Translations under genes and position numbers: made by a program
From: Enchytraeus crypticus
Taxonomy: Eukaryota > Annelida > Clitellata > Enchytraeida > Enchytraeidae
DNA length: 64,000 bases
Assembly (NCBI GenBank): GCA_905160935.1
Contig: CAJHZI010000563.1
Span: forward strand, 248,001 to 312,000
Direction: 5' to 3'
Shown: piece by piece, positions 41,926 through 52,873 of the stretch
Position numbering within the stretch: position 1 is the stretch's first letter
How the letters are laid out: each line of letters starts with the position of its first letter
The notes under the pieces: generated by a model
What the model saw: the letters and a program-made list of their open reading frames with translations, nothing else
The model's database searches: none
What the model was told of the DNA's origin: nothing

Positions 41926-43180
41926 ACTGGTCAGAGCTGAAAATTTCTAACTTGTTGCCTTATTGACCAATTGAGGCTATAAGGAACTCGCGTCTCTGAT
42001 GCTGCCTTCGTGTCGCAACTCGCCGTTGGAGCACAGCACAGGACGTTTGTTCGGTCGGTGATTCTAATTTAATGCCTTGTCCTGCTCTAACTAGCATACA
42101 TGAGATGGTATTTCTCAGAGGCGTGTGGGACTCCGATCTGAAGTAGGTGTGAGGCTCTCTGTGATTAATCCTTACTGATGAATATCCAAGTCAAGGCACA
42201 GATTTTTAAATAGCATCTCACAATTTAATAGTCAATAAGAACAGCACTACAATTTAATATGTACAAACACTAAAACTTAAAATTTAATATAAGATCTAAA
42301 CACACTCCCTAAAATATCAATACTCCGACTTCAACTCCGGTTTCGGCCTACGCCGTGTGGACTTGCCCGTCTGGCCGCCACAACTTCAATAATCTCCCTT
42401 CTACCCGAATATCTAGTATTCTACCACAGGTGACGCTTGGTCATTTGGTAACTGACCAATCAGATTCAATTACTCTGCAGCTCTGACCACTGCCTGACCA
42501 ATAGCACAAATGCTTGATTGCGACATAAATTAAGTCACAACGCTGACTTACTGCACCAAACGCTTAATTAAAACCAGACTACGTTATAGTTTATAATATG
42601 TTTGTGAAAAGAGTTTATCAGTTACCGTGTGACTAGCTGCGTCACTAGGAAAATCATTTCATGTCGGCCTACACGTATAGGCTATAGACTGCCTTTTATT
42701 CATATTATTAACTTTTTATTTATTTGTTTAACAGCACTTTTTCACTAAGTTAAATCTATCCTACAGAGCCATGCAGTAATACTACTGCTTAATTTTACTA
42801 TTGTTAACTCTAATTGTCCAGCAAAACTTAGCTACTCATTTATGATCTTCTTATACAGACAAATCGTTGTGCAAGAAGAAAATTAATTTTATGTTAAATC
42901 TATATTTCAATCAATCATTAAAGATCAAAACAAATAGAGATCGTTTGGCCAAAGCATTTGATTTCCTATTTGGGACGAATCTCAGAAGATTAGAGGCACT
43001 GCAAATATGGATATGGAGAAGAATGGATAGGATTAGTTGGACTTGAAAGATTTCAAATGAGGAAGTTCTGGAAAGAGTTGGCACAACTAGACAGTTGATA
43101 AATACATTAGAAAATAAGAAGAGCTGATAGGACTCATTCTAAAGGGTGTAAGTCTGCTAAAAGAGGTACTAGAAGGAAGA
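41926..43180. other. Intergenic, nothing recognised
   Basis: No supported exon, RNA gene or repeat in these 1.25 kb, apart from possible repeat debris around 43110-43180 (GATAGGACTCATTCTAAAGG). Confidence 0.4.
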
Positions 43181-43325
43181 TTGGAAGGATATAGTGACAG
43201 AAGCAGGCCGAGATTAGCAATGTTAGATCCACTCATATGTGGACATGAAAATAAAAGCGGAAGACAGAGAAGAGTGAAGAGTGGAGGCGTTATATACCAT
43301 GGGCCTGCCAGAAGGCAGTGCACTA
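43140..43325 (-). mobile_element. Dispersed repeat family B, long copy
   Basis: Reverse-oriented: the plus strand reads CACTCATATGTGGACATGAA, AGAGTGGAGGCGTTATATAC and CTGCCAGAAGGCAGTGCACT, the reverse complement of the copies at 30130, 38695 and 50945. Confidence 0.8.
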
Positions 43326-43339
43326 AGATATTTAAATAT

Positions 43340-43365
43340 GCACATATTAAGATATTATATATATA

Positions 43366-43400
<35 letters not shown>

Positions 43401-43473
43401 CTTATATAAATATATATATATAAATTTATATATAATTTATATAAATATATATAATACATATATATATATATAC

Positions 43474-43525
<52 letters not shown>

Positions 43526-43638
43526 ATATATATATATGTATTATATATATTTATATAAATTATATATAAATTTATATATATATATTTATATAAGTTATAT
43601 ATATATATATATATATATAATTATATATATATAATATC

Positions 43639-43692
<54 letters not shown>
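43340..43692. repeat. (TA)n region with a ~198-bp near-perfect palindrome
   Basis: 43399-43596 is a near-perfect inverted repeat centred near 43497: AACTTATATAAATATATA on the left mirrors TATATATTTATATAAGTT on the right, and ATACATACATACATACATAT mirrors ATATGTATGTATGTATAT around the centre. Flanked by plain (AT)n. Confidence 0.9.
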
Positions 43693-44104
43693 CCAACACT
43701 TTATTTCATTTAAATACGAGTAGACCTATGTATAACATGTAAATAATTTGAATAGTCTCATTTGTAATATAAAAATTTGGTTATTGCCATTTACATGAAC
43801 TTGTGTAGGACTACACAGGTTCATATAAATGAATGGATCCGAGAAGACTCTATATAGGCATTTAAGCATTGAGATAAGCACGAGAGCTCTAAAATACCAA
43901 ACGTGCAACAGGTTTGTGAGAATGTGTAGCAAAGCGGTCTTAGCTAGTCGCTAAATGTTGACTAGAGTTATTTGCTTAACCTATTTTATACCGAGCAGTT
44001 CATCATGCAGAGCTAGTTGGAATTACACGTAACTCGACCTTTCTAACGAAAACTCCCAAATCGTAAGTGTGGGTTAAGTCATATCAACCAATACCAACTT
44101 TGAA

Positions 44105-44120
44105 AATACTTTTATCATCC

Positions 44121-44152
<32 letters not shown>

Positions 44153-44345
44153 CCTTTAAGCCAAGTTTAATTAGAGTCTGGATCCGAATAGACCTTCATC
44201 ACTCATCTCTTTCAATTCGATTAAAAAATATTGTTGCAATTTTTGGAGCCCCGGGTCTAACCAACCGAGTGCCCTTTTAGATTTTGCAATGGATCTTAGT
44301 GCTTTAGTCCCCTTTTACGACAACCCGTAGACAACACGAGGAATG
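44105..44345 (+). mobile_element. Dispersed repeat family D, long copy
   Basis: CATCATCATCATC then CTTCCCTTTAAGCCAAGTTT, AACCAACCGAGTGCCCTTTT and GGATCTTAGTGCTTTAGTCC, parallel to 27540-27760. Confidence 0.72.
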
Positions 44346-44357
44346 AAAAATAATGAT

Positions 44358-44358
44358 T

Positions 44359-44399
<41 letters not shown>

Positions 44400-44512
44400 T
44401 ATATTCTGCGGACATAGATTAGATATAATAATACTCATAATATTAAATAATAATAATAATAATAACAATAATAACAACAATAATAATAATAATTATTATT
44501 ATTATAATTTAG
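44358..44512. repeat. (AAT)n microsatellite, two blocks
   Basis: Long AAT tracts at 44358-44400 and 44440-44510 separated by 45 bases of unique sequence. Confidence 0.95.
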
Positions 44513-45950
44513 AGCAATAGCAATCTTTAATATGTGTTTTGCGTTAGAAAATGAGATGCCAACGTTTAAGCTTAAGTTTCGTGGGATCATAAGTACCTAG
44601 GTAATTCTCTAGGAGGTTAAGGAGCTTATGAAGTGTTTGTAGGTCTAATTTAGCCTTACTCAGTCTATCGATGGATTTACGGTCCTATAGATTTCGATTA
44701 GCGACCGAGAGATCGGTATTACGACCATTGTATGAGAACTGCCCTAGCGACGTGTTAAAGCCCGCACCTGCTGTGTAGAAATTAGGCCTTAGCTCATTGG
44801 TTGTATAGTGATGACATACTTTGATAAATTCTATTTCTTCGATATAAAGTACATAATTTACATTTTTATTCTTATTGAGCCATAATTAATTATGTTTTTA
44901 AAAAAGCATGTTAATTTATTCTTCTATATGCGCTCACAATGTATGTAAATTGAATAGGAATGCGAGAGGCTTTATACTGTGTATGTACCTGAACAATATG
45001 TAAATAATGGCTTTGCAATATACTGTAGAGAGTTGTACGTATCAGGCTGTACGTGTAGTTCATAACTAACAAACATATTGGCCAGTGGGGCTATTATACT
45101 TATTAATATTATCTTTAATATTATCTCTTTACTTTCTTCTGTTGTAAAAATTCTAGGAAGATCTAACTACTCAAGCAATGCTTCTGTTATAAGAAGTCTT
45201 GGATCCTGTAAGTCCTAGGCAACCGTTCGAATTTCATCCTGTCCGTTCCAATCACTAATGATCTACAATCATATGTAGGGTATAACAAGGAAGAGTGAAT
45301 TGATAGCTACATAATTAGTGAGAAGGGCGCGTGGTAAGTCGTACTAATAGTGCCGTAAGTCATCATGGACTATCATTTTACAGTCAATTGTTTATGAATT
45401 AAATCATAAGAGAGTTTCTGCGTAATATCTCTAACTATACTAATAAAAACAGTGATTTACAGTGAGTAAGAACTGTCTGTACATGATTTAATGAAGATCA
45501 TACTACAGCCAATTTAAAAATTCGAGGGGCGCTGTCTAGGTGAGCAGAACTCGAATTCGTATGGCCAACTATTTCTAACTATCAGAAATTAACGTTTTGA
45601 TTTGTTATATGTTGAAACAAATTATAAATGAATGGAAATTTGCTAAGAAGTTCTCAAATAAAGTAAAGTAAGAAATGAGTTGTTGTTCGGTTGATTTTTG
45701 TAAAGATAAGTTCAACTTGAGTTCAAATTGATAGACTAAATTTCATTTACGATTTTAATTTAGTAGTAGGCCTAATACGCATTAAGTTTCATTAGTGTAA
45801 TAATATTTAGATTTATTTTAATAACAGACTATGCGAAAGGAGAATTAATATATACCATATGAATCTGTTATGAGGAACAAAAAATAGATATTGAATAATT
45901 GGATAGGCTAAACAAATTGGAATAATTGGATAAACAAATTAACTAATGGA
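44513..45950. other. Intergenic, nothing recognised
   Basis: Unique-looking sequence without supported coding signal on either strand. Confidence 0.4.
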
Positions 45951-45954
45951 TTAC

Positions 45955-46030
45955 GTCCATTAACGTTGACGTCCCTGACATCATCTTTGTATGAGGAAAC
46001 GGACGTTAAATATTTATTATTATTATAATT
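45955..46030 (+). mobile_element. Family E 3'-tail fragment
   Basis: GACGTCCCTGACATCATCTT, GTATGAGGAAACGGACGTTA and an ATTATTATTAT tail, as at the end of 57700-57950. Confidence 0.75.
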
Positions 46031-46149
46031 ATAAATTTAAGGTGACAAATTTCTAGAACATTTGATGACAGCAGAAGTTCCACTATGTTGATCGCGGCTA
46101 AGCGAAGTAATTGGCGAAGTCATCAGTCTCCTTACAAGGTATACAAAGG

Positions 46150-46292
46150 TAACCATAAAAGCTAAAGTCATGTTTAACGTCAGTGTCTGTATCGAAAGAA
46201 CGTCAGTGACGTAGCGAGCACTGGATTTGAACATACACTTACCTAACCTCACTCGGACAACTTACCCGCACACTCTGGCTCATCCAATAGAC
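46150..46292 (-). mobile_element. SINE family A, diverged copy
   Basis: AAAAGCTAAAGTCATGTTTA, GAACGTCAGTGACGTAGCGA and GCACTGGATTTGAAC: family tail plus degenerate B box. Confidence 0.65.
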
Positions 46293-46611
46293 TATCAAAA
46301 CATAAATTATATAATATTATCTAAACACATTTGGATTAACTCTTAAATTTGTGAATTAAAACCGTATTTGTCTTCTGGCGACTCTGTTAGGGACGTCTCT
46401 GATAATTGACGCTAAATTCCAGACGCTGTGTCTAATTAACATGAGAGTCATCAGTGAATTTTATTTTATTTTAATTTCCTAATCTACTAAGCTTAAAATT
46501 TGATTTTAAACCACAAGAGATGGTCAGAGGCGATCTTGATTGGTTTCGACCTGACGGCCTCATTTGTGTTGTATGTTCAATACTTATGCTCAAGCAGGTG
46601 TGCTTCGATCA

Positions 46612-46682
46612 TCTAATAATAATAAAGGTTTAACGTCCGTTTCCTCATACAAGGATAATGTCAGAGATCTAATCTATACATA
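46612..46682 (-). mobile_element. Family E 3'-tail fragment
   Basis: AATAATAATAAAGGTTTAAC and GTCCGTTTCCTCATACAAGG are the reverse complement of the family E tail. Confidence 0.72.
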
Positions 46683-46924
46683 GCATGTAGAGTAGGCGGT
46701 TTAAGTCGAATAAACTGTTTTCTATTGGATTATAACAGTTAATAATTTAATATTTATTTTATTTTACATTTTCATAATACTACTTATTGAAAATATTAAC
46801 AAAGCTTAGCTTCACATTTATATTTTAGTCAGAGAAGAATGGCTAAATATTATGAAACTGTAACTTTAGAATTTAAAACGCGGCATACTTATATAAAATA
46901 AACATAACGGCACACTGGGTCAGG

Positions 46925-47185
46925 AAGCACAGATGCTTGTTTAAGACCCATTTCCTCCTTCTTCTCCATGGTTATTAGTAATCGTTGCTTTTTGACGGCG
47001 CATCAATTGAAGACGGCGCGGATTTAAGAATAACCTTTCATCACCCTGGGATTTCTTCCTTCCTAAGCTTTTACCAAAACTCGGTCTTCCAAGATGGTCA
47101 CCCACAAAGTACTAACCGAGGTCGATGGAGCTTAACTTCGATAGTTGACGCGCAACTAAACCAAGTGCGCTAATCCCGCCGTCAT
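46925..47185 (-). mobile_element. 5S rRNA-derived SINE-like element
   Basis: On the minus strand, 47155-47085 reads CGAAGTTAAGCTCCATCGAC, CTCGGTTAGTACTTTGTGGG and TGACCATCTTGG, closely following the 5S rRNA internal promoter and helix region (AAGCTAAGC; GGTTAGTACTTGGATGGGAGACC). Upstream GATTAGCGCACTTGGTTTAG is not 5S sequence, and downstream sequence is also unrelated, so this is a composite retroposon rather than a functional 5S gene. Confidence 0.65.
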
Positions 47186-47516
47186 ATATATATCTAATTT
47201 ATGTAATTTAATCGCCATGCAGAGTAATAGCGTGGTGGTAAGTGAGAACTGGAATGTTCATGAAGTTTCTACATGTATATTGACTACAAATTCAATATAT
47301 AGGTCACAATTTAGCTGTTATACATATACTTGAACTTTAGTCTAGTACTTCATCTTGATAGAAACGAACACGTAAATTGTATTTCCGATTACGGGAATTT
47401 CCATTTGTCGTTCCTATTTACGCTATTGTCTCCATTTCTAAAAGAAATAGGCCTATCAAAAGTATAAAAAGTTATTTTATAAATCAATATTTCTTCACAC
47501 TTGTATAATCTTCCAG

Positions 47517-47573
47517 AAGCAGCTCAGCTGGAAATGTCGATATACTTGAACAGGGACTTCTTAACCGTTCACA
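47517..47573 (+). CDS. C2-domain gene, candidate first C2 exon
   Basis: 57 nt, acceptor ATCTTCCAG, donor TTCACA|GTAAGA. In one frame it reads AAQLEMSIYLNRDFLTVH, the form of the first C2 strand in RGS3-like C2 domains (QLxLSI...LLLHI). It starts in phase 1 and ends in phase 1, which does not join directly to the candidate at 48650; either an exon is missing or one of the two is wrong. Phase and family fit only partly, so confidence is moderate. Confidence 0.45.
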
Positions 47574-47659
47574 GTAAGATACTTGAAATTAAATGAACAC
47601 TATATGAAATTAATTATAAAATTAAATCTGGTAAAGCTTTAAAGTTTAGAGTTCTTTAA

Positions 47660-47800
47660 GTTGGTAAAGTTTTGGTAATAACGTCAGTTTTCTCACTCGA
47701 AAGCGATGTCAGTGACAGGCGATCCCAGGATTTGAACCCCGCCCATACTGGTCCTTGGTCGAATTGCTGTCCGACATAGCCACTAGTTTCAGCCATATAA
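47660..47800 (-). mobile_element. SINE family A copy
   Basis: GGTAATAACGTCAGTTTTCT, CGAAAGCGATGTCAGTGACA, GGATTTGAACCCCGCCCATA (B box) and CCGACATAGCCACTAGTTTC are shared with 52055 and 41770. Confidence 0.82.
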
Positions 47801-47882
47801 GTAATATTTAAATGAATATAGTGAACTCTTTTAAAAACCAACCTACTATAAGTAAACCAATATTTCTCTGTATCGCCTCTAC

Positions 47883-47975
47883 TTATTAGTCTCCCTCCCT
47901 CCCCCTCTCTCTCTCAGACTCTCTTTCTCTTTCTTTCTTTCTTTCTTTCTCTCTCTCTCTCTCTCTCTCTCTCGT
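47883..47975. repeat. (CT)n/(CTTT)n microsatellite
   Basis: Pyrimidine tract in a probable C2-gene intron. Confidence 0.93.
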
Positions 47976-48649
47976 GTTCAAGAACCATGAACAAGAGATA
48001 CATTTGATAATTGATAGTTCAAGATACATGTAACAATTTTACACGTTTCAATTTTATACGTGTAGCAATTTTTCTATTTAGGTCAGTAATGAATGAACGA
48101 ATAAAATTATGATCCACAAATTTATTCAATAGCATCATTTTAGACATGTAAACCTCGAAGTGGGCTGGAGAAGTTTACTTTTGAGACAAGAAATAGTTTT
48201 CCGTTATCTTCTAAAGTTGACTCGTATGTGCAAATTTCCAACGCATTTCTTACTTATTTCTCGTAATTAGCTTAGCTAAGGCTTACTATATTGCACAAAA
48301 AGGACTCAATTGTCCTATCGGTGGTGTTAATTTGCTAATTGTGCAATAGTTGTCTAAACATCTATTATATAACTCCATGAACAGATGTTAGCAATTATCA
48401 CATTCTTAATTTAAAATGACTACTAAATACCATGTAGATGGATATTACATAACAGATATGGAGGAGGGGGGGGGGGGGCAGCACAGAATGTCTTCAATTC
48501 AGCCTTGATATGATTTAATGATTGATTTTAAATGATCATCTGGTCTAGAGATATTTGGGAGAGAGCGGGAATGAGTGGGGGTGCAATTTGAATTATCTTA
48601 AATAGTTGTTTGTGATTTTTTAATAGTTAAACGCGTTCGTAATCTTCAG

Positions 48650-48694
48650 AAGGCGACAGTTAACAACATAACCAACAGCAATATTCATGCTACT
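48650..48694 (+). CDS. C2-domain gene, candidate small exon
   Basis: 45 nt, acceptor TAATCTTCAG, donor GCTACT|GTAAGT, phase 0 both ends, reading KATVNNITNSNIHAT. Joined to the next exon it gives SNIHATVMISPD, which lines up residue for residue with the C2 strand (C/S)-(D/N)-P-Y-V-K-V-x-L-x-P-D. Good splice sites and compatible phase with 48994; short, so uncertain. Confidence 0.42.
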
Positions 48695-48993
48695 GTAAGT
48701 AGGCCTAGAGATTAAGTTAATCTTCTACGAAGTGTAATACATTCATTATCTTATTGTCACAATTCTCATGCAGACTTAACAACTATAGGCCTACTCTATT
48801 ATCTCCTTAATTTTCTTATTTTTCTCAATTTTTTAATTATCTCCTAACTTTAGTCATATATCCCTTTCTCCTTCCCTCTTTACCTAACGGACTGCACAGT
48901 AGTGGATCTCACAATGTTAGTAACTAATAATAAGCATACTTAGCCTATACGTTGCTTGTTGTTTTTAAAGCATAGTTATGTTTTACAATTCAG

Positions 48994-49088
48994 GTCATGA
49001 TTTCTCCAGATAAATATAACTTTGGCAAGTGTAAAACGGAATCCGTCGTCTGGGCAAATGAAGCGATTCTGAACGAAAAGATTTCATT
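48994..49088 (+). CDS. C2-domain gene, central C2 exon
   Basis: 95 nt, acceptor ACAATTCAG, donor TTCATT|GTAAGT, phase 0 in, 2 out. It reads VMISPDKYNFGKCKTESVVW and ANEAILNEKIS. The pattern V-x-(I/L)-x-P-D...K-T-x-x-V...x-N-E-x-(I/F) is that of C2 domains (KTKTV...NPxFxExFxF). Calcium-binding aspartates expected in a canonical C2 are mostly absent, as in RGS3-type C2 domains. Confidence 0.68.
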
Positions 49089-49089
49089 G

Positions 49090-49960
49090 TAAGTAATTGT
49101 TACGGATTCTTTACCAGTATAAGCTTATGTTCAGCATAGGTCTAAATGTAAAATATTAATCATACAGGCATATAGCTACTGCCTGCTGCGTCGTCGAATA
49201 ATAATATGAAATAATTCTACAATTATTTGCCTACGAAATGAAATGAGTTTCAGCACCAATTGAAAACTAGATATTATAACGTCTTTATCTTCTACAATCT
49301 TCTCCTCATAAGTAAATTAAGCCTCAGAATTACAAAATATAAAACTTAAATTAATATTACTATACTTTTACCTGCATTAACCAATATTGTAGTCTTCTAG
49401 CCTTACGTCATTAAGTGTTTCTCTAGACGGGTAAAAACAATCCTATTACTGTAAGAGTGCATGGTGGATATTATTTGAGTATAAATTTCTGTTTTATTCA
49501 CAAAATGACAGTTATAGGTGTATCATTCCATTCTAAGCTATTTGCTGTAATTTAATTTTGTTCTGAATCTGACACATGTATAAAAAAAATCTGAAAAGTC
49601 TGCTCACATTTCGAAATCTTCTCTAAAGTCGCGAACTTCTTATCCAATACTTTCAACTTCTCCACACGCAAAGGATGAATTATTGGTTGGTCTCGACCAG
49701 AAATTGAATGAGTACCTTTTTTCATTAAGCGCGACTAAAACTGACGAATGTTTGCTCTAGGCTGCATGTATAATAAAAGTGTAATAAATAAATGTAAAAT
49801 ATGTAACAAATTTATAAATATATAAGTAATTAAAAGTAGTTGTAAGTTGCCGTTTATAATTGTACATGTATATAACTGCAGTGAATTGACTGAAAGTGAC
49901 ATTAGCAGAAGAATCGTGGTTTCGCTGTGGTCTAAACACCATCAAAAAAGGTCAGTAAAA
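49090..49960. other. C2-gene intron, nothing recognised
   Basis: No supported exon. The C2 segment between strands 4 and 6 (roughly 25 residues ending in a VWN-like motif) should be encoded between 49089 and 51507, phase 2 to 2, but I did not find it. Confidence 0.4.
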
Positions 49961-49974
49961 CGACTATGTAGTTA

Positions 49975-50345
49975 GAGGCACACTGGTACGGGGAACCCCA
50001 CTATGAGGGAGCATCCCACCCTGGGGGCACCCCCATCCATAGGCAACACCACACCGGGGCACCACCACACCGGGGCAACACCACACCGGCGGGCATCCCA
50101 CCACACCAGGGCACCACCACACCGGGGACAACACCACACCGGGAGCACCACCACACCGGGGGCAACACCCCACCGGGGGCACCACCACACCGGGGGCGAC
50201 ACCACACCGGGGGCAACACCACACCGGGGGCACCACTACACCGGGGGCAACACCACACCGGGGGCACCATCACACCGGGGGCATCCCACCACGGGGGAAT
50301 TGCCACCCTTGGGGCACCCCCACCTCGGGGTGGGGTACCCTCAGA
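49975..50345. repeat. GC-rich 16/17-bp minisatellite, about 20 copies
   Basis: Units such as ACCACCACACCGGGGGC and AACACCACACCGGGGGC in an otherwise AT-rich intron. Open in four or more frames (His/Pro/Gly- or Cys/Trp/Val-rich) purely because the unit has no stops; not called as genes. Confidence 0.95.
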
Positions 50346-50617
50346 GGCGCAATGGTCACGTGATTGTAGAACCGATTAGTTAAACCGGTTAAAGCTAATT
50401 AACCGCTTAGTTGAAATTGATATAGCAGTCTGTCGGAATTAATCTAATGTGTGTTTGATTTTTAACAGTCGAGGAAAATTTTTGATAAACCTACAAATAT
50501 GCCAGTATATACGTGTATATTAAGTTGTATTCAGCTTGAATTTATTTCGCATTTAGAAGTAATTCTTCAACCTTGAGTCAAAAATAGGGTAAAAGCCTAA
50601 TTTTACCAGCCGGAGAT

Positions 50618-50721
50618 TTTACTGATAAATATGCAGGGGTACGGCGTATCTTTATCAAATCTGCTCTAATGAAATTGCGAGAAAGAAGTCTCATTGAACA
50701 TGATATCTACAGAGTAAAAAT
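50618..50721 (+). CDS. Open segment with exon-like borders, unassigned
   Basis: From acceptor TTTTACCAG to a weak donor CAGA|GTAAAA, phase 1 in, one frame is open and reads GDFTDKYAGVRRIFIKSALM then KLRERSLIEHDIYR. It looks protein-like but matches nothing I know and does not resemble the missing C2 segment. Treat as a weak candidate. Confidence 0.15.
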
Positions 50722-50944
50722 GATGATGTAGCATGGGATATAATGTACGTACATTTACATGTACATGCACGTATATCACATATATGTACATATATGTATA
50801 TCCTAATGTACCATAGGCTATAATGCTAACCCCTAACCGAGCAATACAACAACAATAATAATAATATAATTGGAGCTTATTTGAAAAAAATGAAAGTAAT
50901 TAAAATAAGTTTTAAAATAAGTATAACTATTCTAAAGTAATAAT

Positions 50945-51110
50945 TCTCTCTCTCTCTCTCTCTCTCTTAGTGCACTGCCTACTGTCAGGTCCATGGTATA
51001 AAACTCCTCCACTCTTTGTCTTTGCTTTCCTCTTCATGTCCACATTCGCGAGGGTCTTTAAATCATTTAATATACCTAATCTCGGCCTGCATTTGCAACT
51101 TTTTCCCTAA
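50945..51110 (+). mobile_element. Dispersed repeat family B, copy
   Basis: (CT)n, then TTAGTGCACTGCCTACTGTC, AACTCCTCCACTCTTTGTCT and TTAATATACCTAATCTCGGC. Confidence 0.8.
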
Positions 51111-51507
51111 AGTAATAATTAGAAATATCCAAATTAAAGTTTAAAATGTATAACACTAAGCAACATCCCGTCAGGCACGATATTAATTAAATGTATCAGT
51201 TGAACCCGGGGATGTTGTACGTTCATTTTATTACATCAATTCAGCATTATCTCTGTCAGTTCCGATTTTAACTTCTGTTGCCCTTATTTCTTGCAAGCCG
51301 CCATAAATTATGTTTGACTATCCAAACCCTGCAGGAAAGGTTTAGTTCTGAGAAGCAATATTTTAATAATGATTACATAAATTTAAGAAAAATATTTGGC
51401 AATAGTCGTTTTTTCATTTACATGTAACAGTACGCAAAGACATTTACAAAATAAAACTGCGTTTCAGTTTTTCAATTACTAACTTTTTTATGATTCATGT
51501 ATTTCAG

Positions 51508-51568
51508 GAAAGTGCTTATTGGCTCCACTTCTTTTGGAATTAGCAGCATATTCTCTCAAGCTACTGGA
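51508..51568 (+). CDS. C2-domain gene, LIGSTSFG exon
   Basis: 61 nt, acceptor TATTTCAG, donor GGA|GTATGT, phase 2 in, 0 out. It reads KVLIGSTSFGISSIFSQATG, closely matching the LIGCMSFGVKSLL strand of RGS3 C2 domains. Phase joins both the exon at 48994 and that at 52874. Confidence 0.75.
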
Positions 51569-51594
51569 GTATGTTATCTTTATTTGTGCTTTAA

Positions 51595-51845
51595 TTAGGA
51601 ATATAGTTATAGTGAATATAATTATATGAATGATTATATTCATTAAATATAATTATATGAATGATTATATTCATTAAATATAATTATATGAATGATTATA
51701 TTCATTAAATATAATTATATGAATGATTATATTCATTAAATATAATTATATGAATGATTATATTCATTAAATATAATTATATGAATGATTATATTCATTA
51801 AATATAATTATATGAATGATTATATTCATTAAATATAATTTTTAA
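51595..51845. repeat. 31-bp minisatellite, 8 copies, each unit partly palindromic
   Basis: Unit TATGAATGATTATATTCATT / AAATATAATTA; almost no variation between copies. TGAATGATTATATTCA forms an imperfect hairpin. Confidence 0.95.
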
Positions 51846-52054
51846 ATTTATGGAAGCATTGAATGATATCAAATATCGAAGATACATATGGACAAATAGT
51901 AGAGAAGGGTTCAAAGTTCAAACTATGGTAAGGTTACAGAAAACGTTTCAACTTTCAACGTTATTTAAAAATAGAGATCCTGAAAACCGCTTAAAATTCG
52001 GCCGGAACTCTGATATGGGCTTATTGTTTTGCTTAGCAAACCATCGGCCAGCAA

Positions 52055-52205
52055 GTAAAAAGCTAAAGTTAACGTCAGTTTCCTCACTCTAAAGAGATGT
52101 CAGTGACGGGCGAGCCCATGATTTGAACCTCGCAAATATTTATCCGCGGTCGAATGTATACCACTGGATCCAGTGGTCGACTTCACCACTGGCTCCAACC
52201 AATAA
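52055..52205 (-). mobile_element. SINE family A copy
   Basis: AAAAGCTAAAGTTAACGTCA, GATGTCAGTGACGGGCGAGC, CATGATTTGAACCTCGCAAA and CTTCACCACTGGCTCCAACC. Confidence 0.83.
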
Positions 52206-52489
52206 AATTAAGTCTTGATCTGCTGGGATTTAAGAAATTGAGAATAGATCTAGAGATTCTAATCGATATGCAATACAACTTAGGTAACCTAATGAAGTCC
52301 TCAAGATTTTCCTGTACGTTTTATTAGCTTTCCTCTTAAGTATTTATTTTATTATAATTTTTTGCAACAAACTTAGAGGAATTGCGCTGGGATTTTTAAA
52401 TAATATTAACAATGAATATGCTGAAAATTGGATCAGATATTCATGATCATGATCAAAAATCTAAGATAGCATCGAATAGGGTTTTGCGA

Positions 52490-52572
52490 CAGCTTCTTCA
52501 ATATGCAGGAATTTGCATATTGAAATTCCTGCATATTATAATGCAGGAATATCAATATGCAGGCAGATTATC
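52490..52572. repeat. Nested inverted repeats of TTCAATATGCAGGAAT
   Basis: TTCAATATGCAGGAA TTTGC ATATTGAA and ATTCCTGCATATTATAATGCAGGAAT are overlapping hairpins built from one word. Confidence 0.85.
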
Positions 52573-52873
52573 CTGCCTATTTGGTCTATGTGCCTGTTAA
52601 AAGAAAATATTCAATTGAGAGTCACGACTCATTGGCCTGTATCAGGAATACAGGTGCAAGTTTTGGTATTATGTTAGAGAGATACTGCCATAACTATCAG
52701 TAATGATATTTGAACAGGGATTGCGCTTGGTATTCTAGTTATACACGTATACTTCCTTAATTTTCTTTGATGATTGAATGTTGATTATGTTGTGTTTGCT
52801 TTGTATTGTATGTGTTTCATACTGCCATGAATTTGGTGAAATAAAAATTATATTATATTCTGTGTGCGTGCAG

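Noticed and set aside
47085-47183. Functional 5S rRNA gene
   Set aside because: Only the middle and 3' part resemble 5S; the 5' stem and terminator T-run are missing and the flanks are unrelated.
49964-50383. Overlapping open frames on both strands, Cys/Trp- or His/Pro-rich
   Set aside because: Produced by a stop-free GC-rich minisatellite; no exon borders or family similarity.
50450-50580. Exon after TTTTTAACAG reading SRKIFDKPTNMPVYTC
   Set aside because: Considered as the missing C2 segment, but the phase and motif (no VWN-like strand) do not fit.
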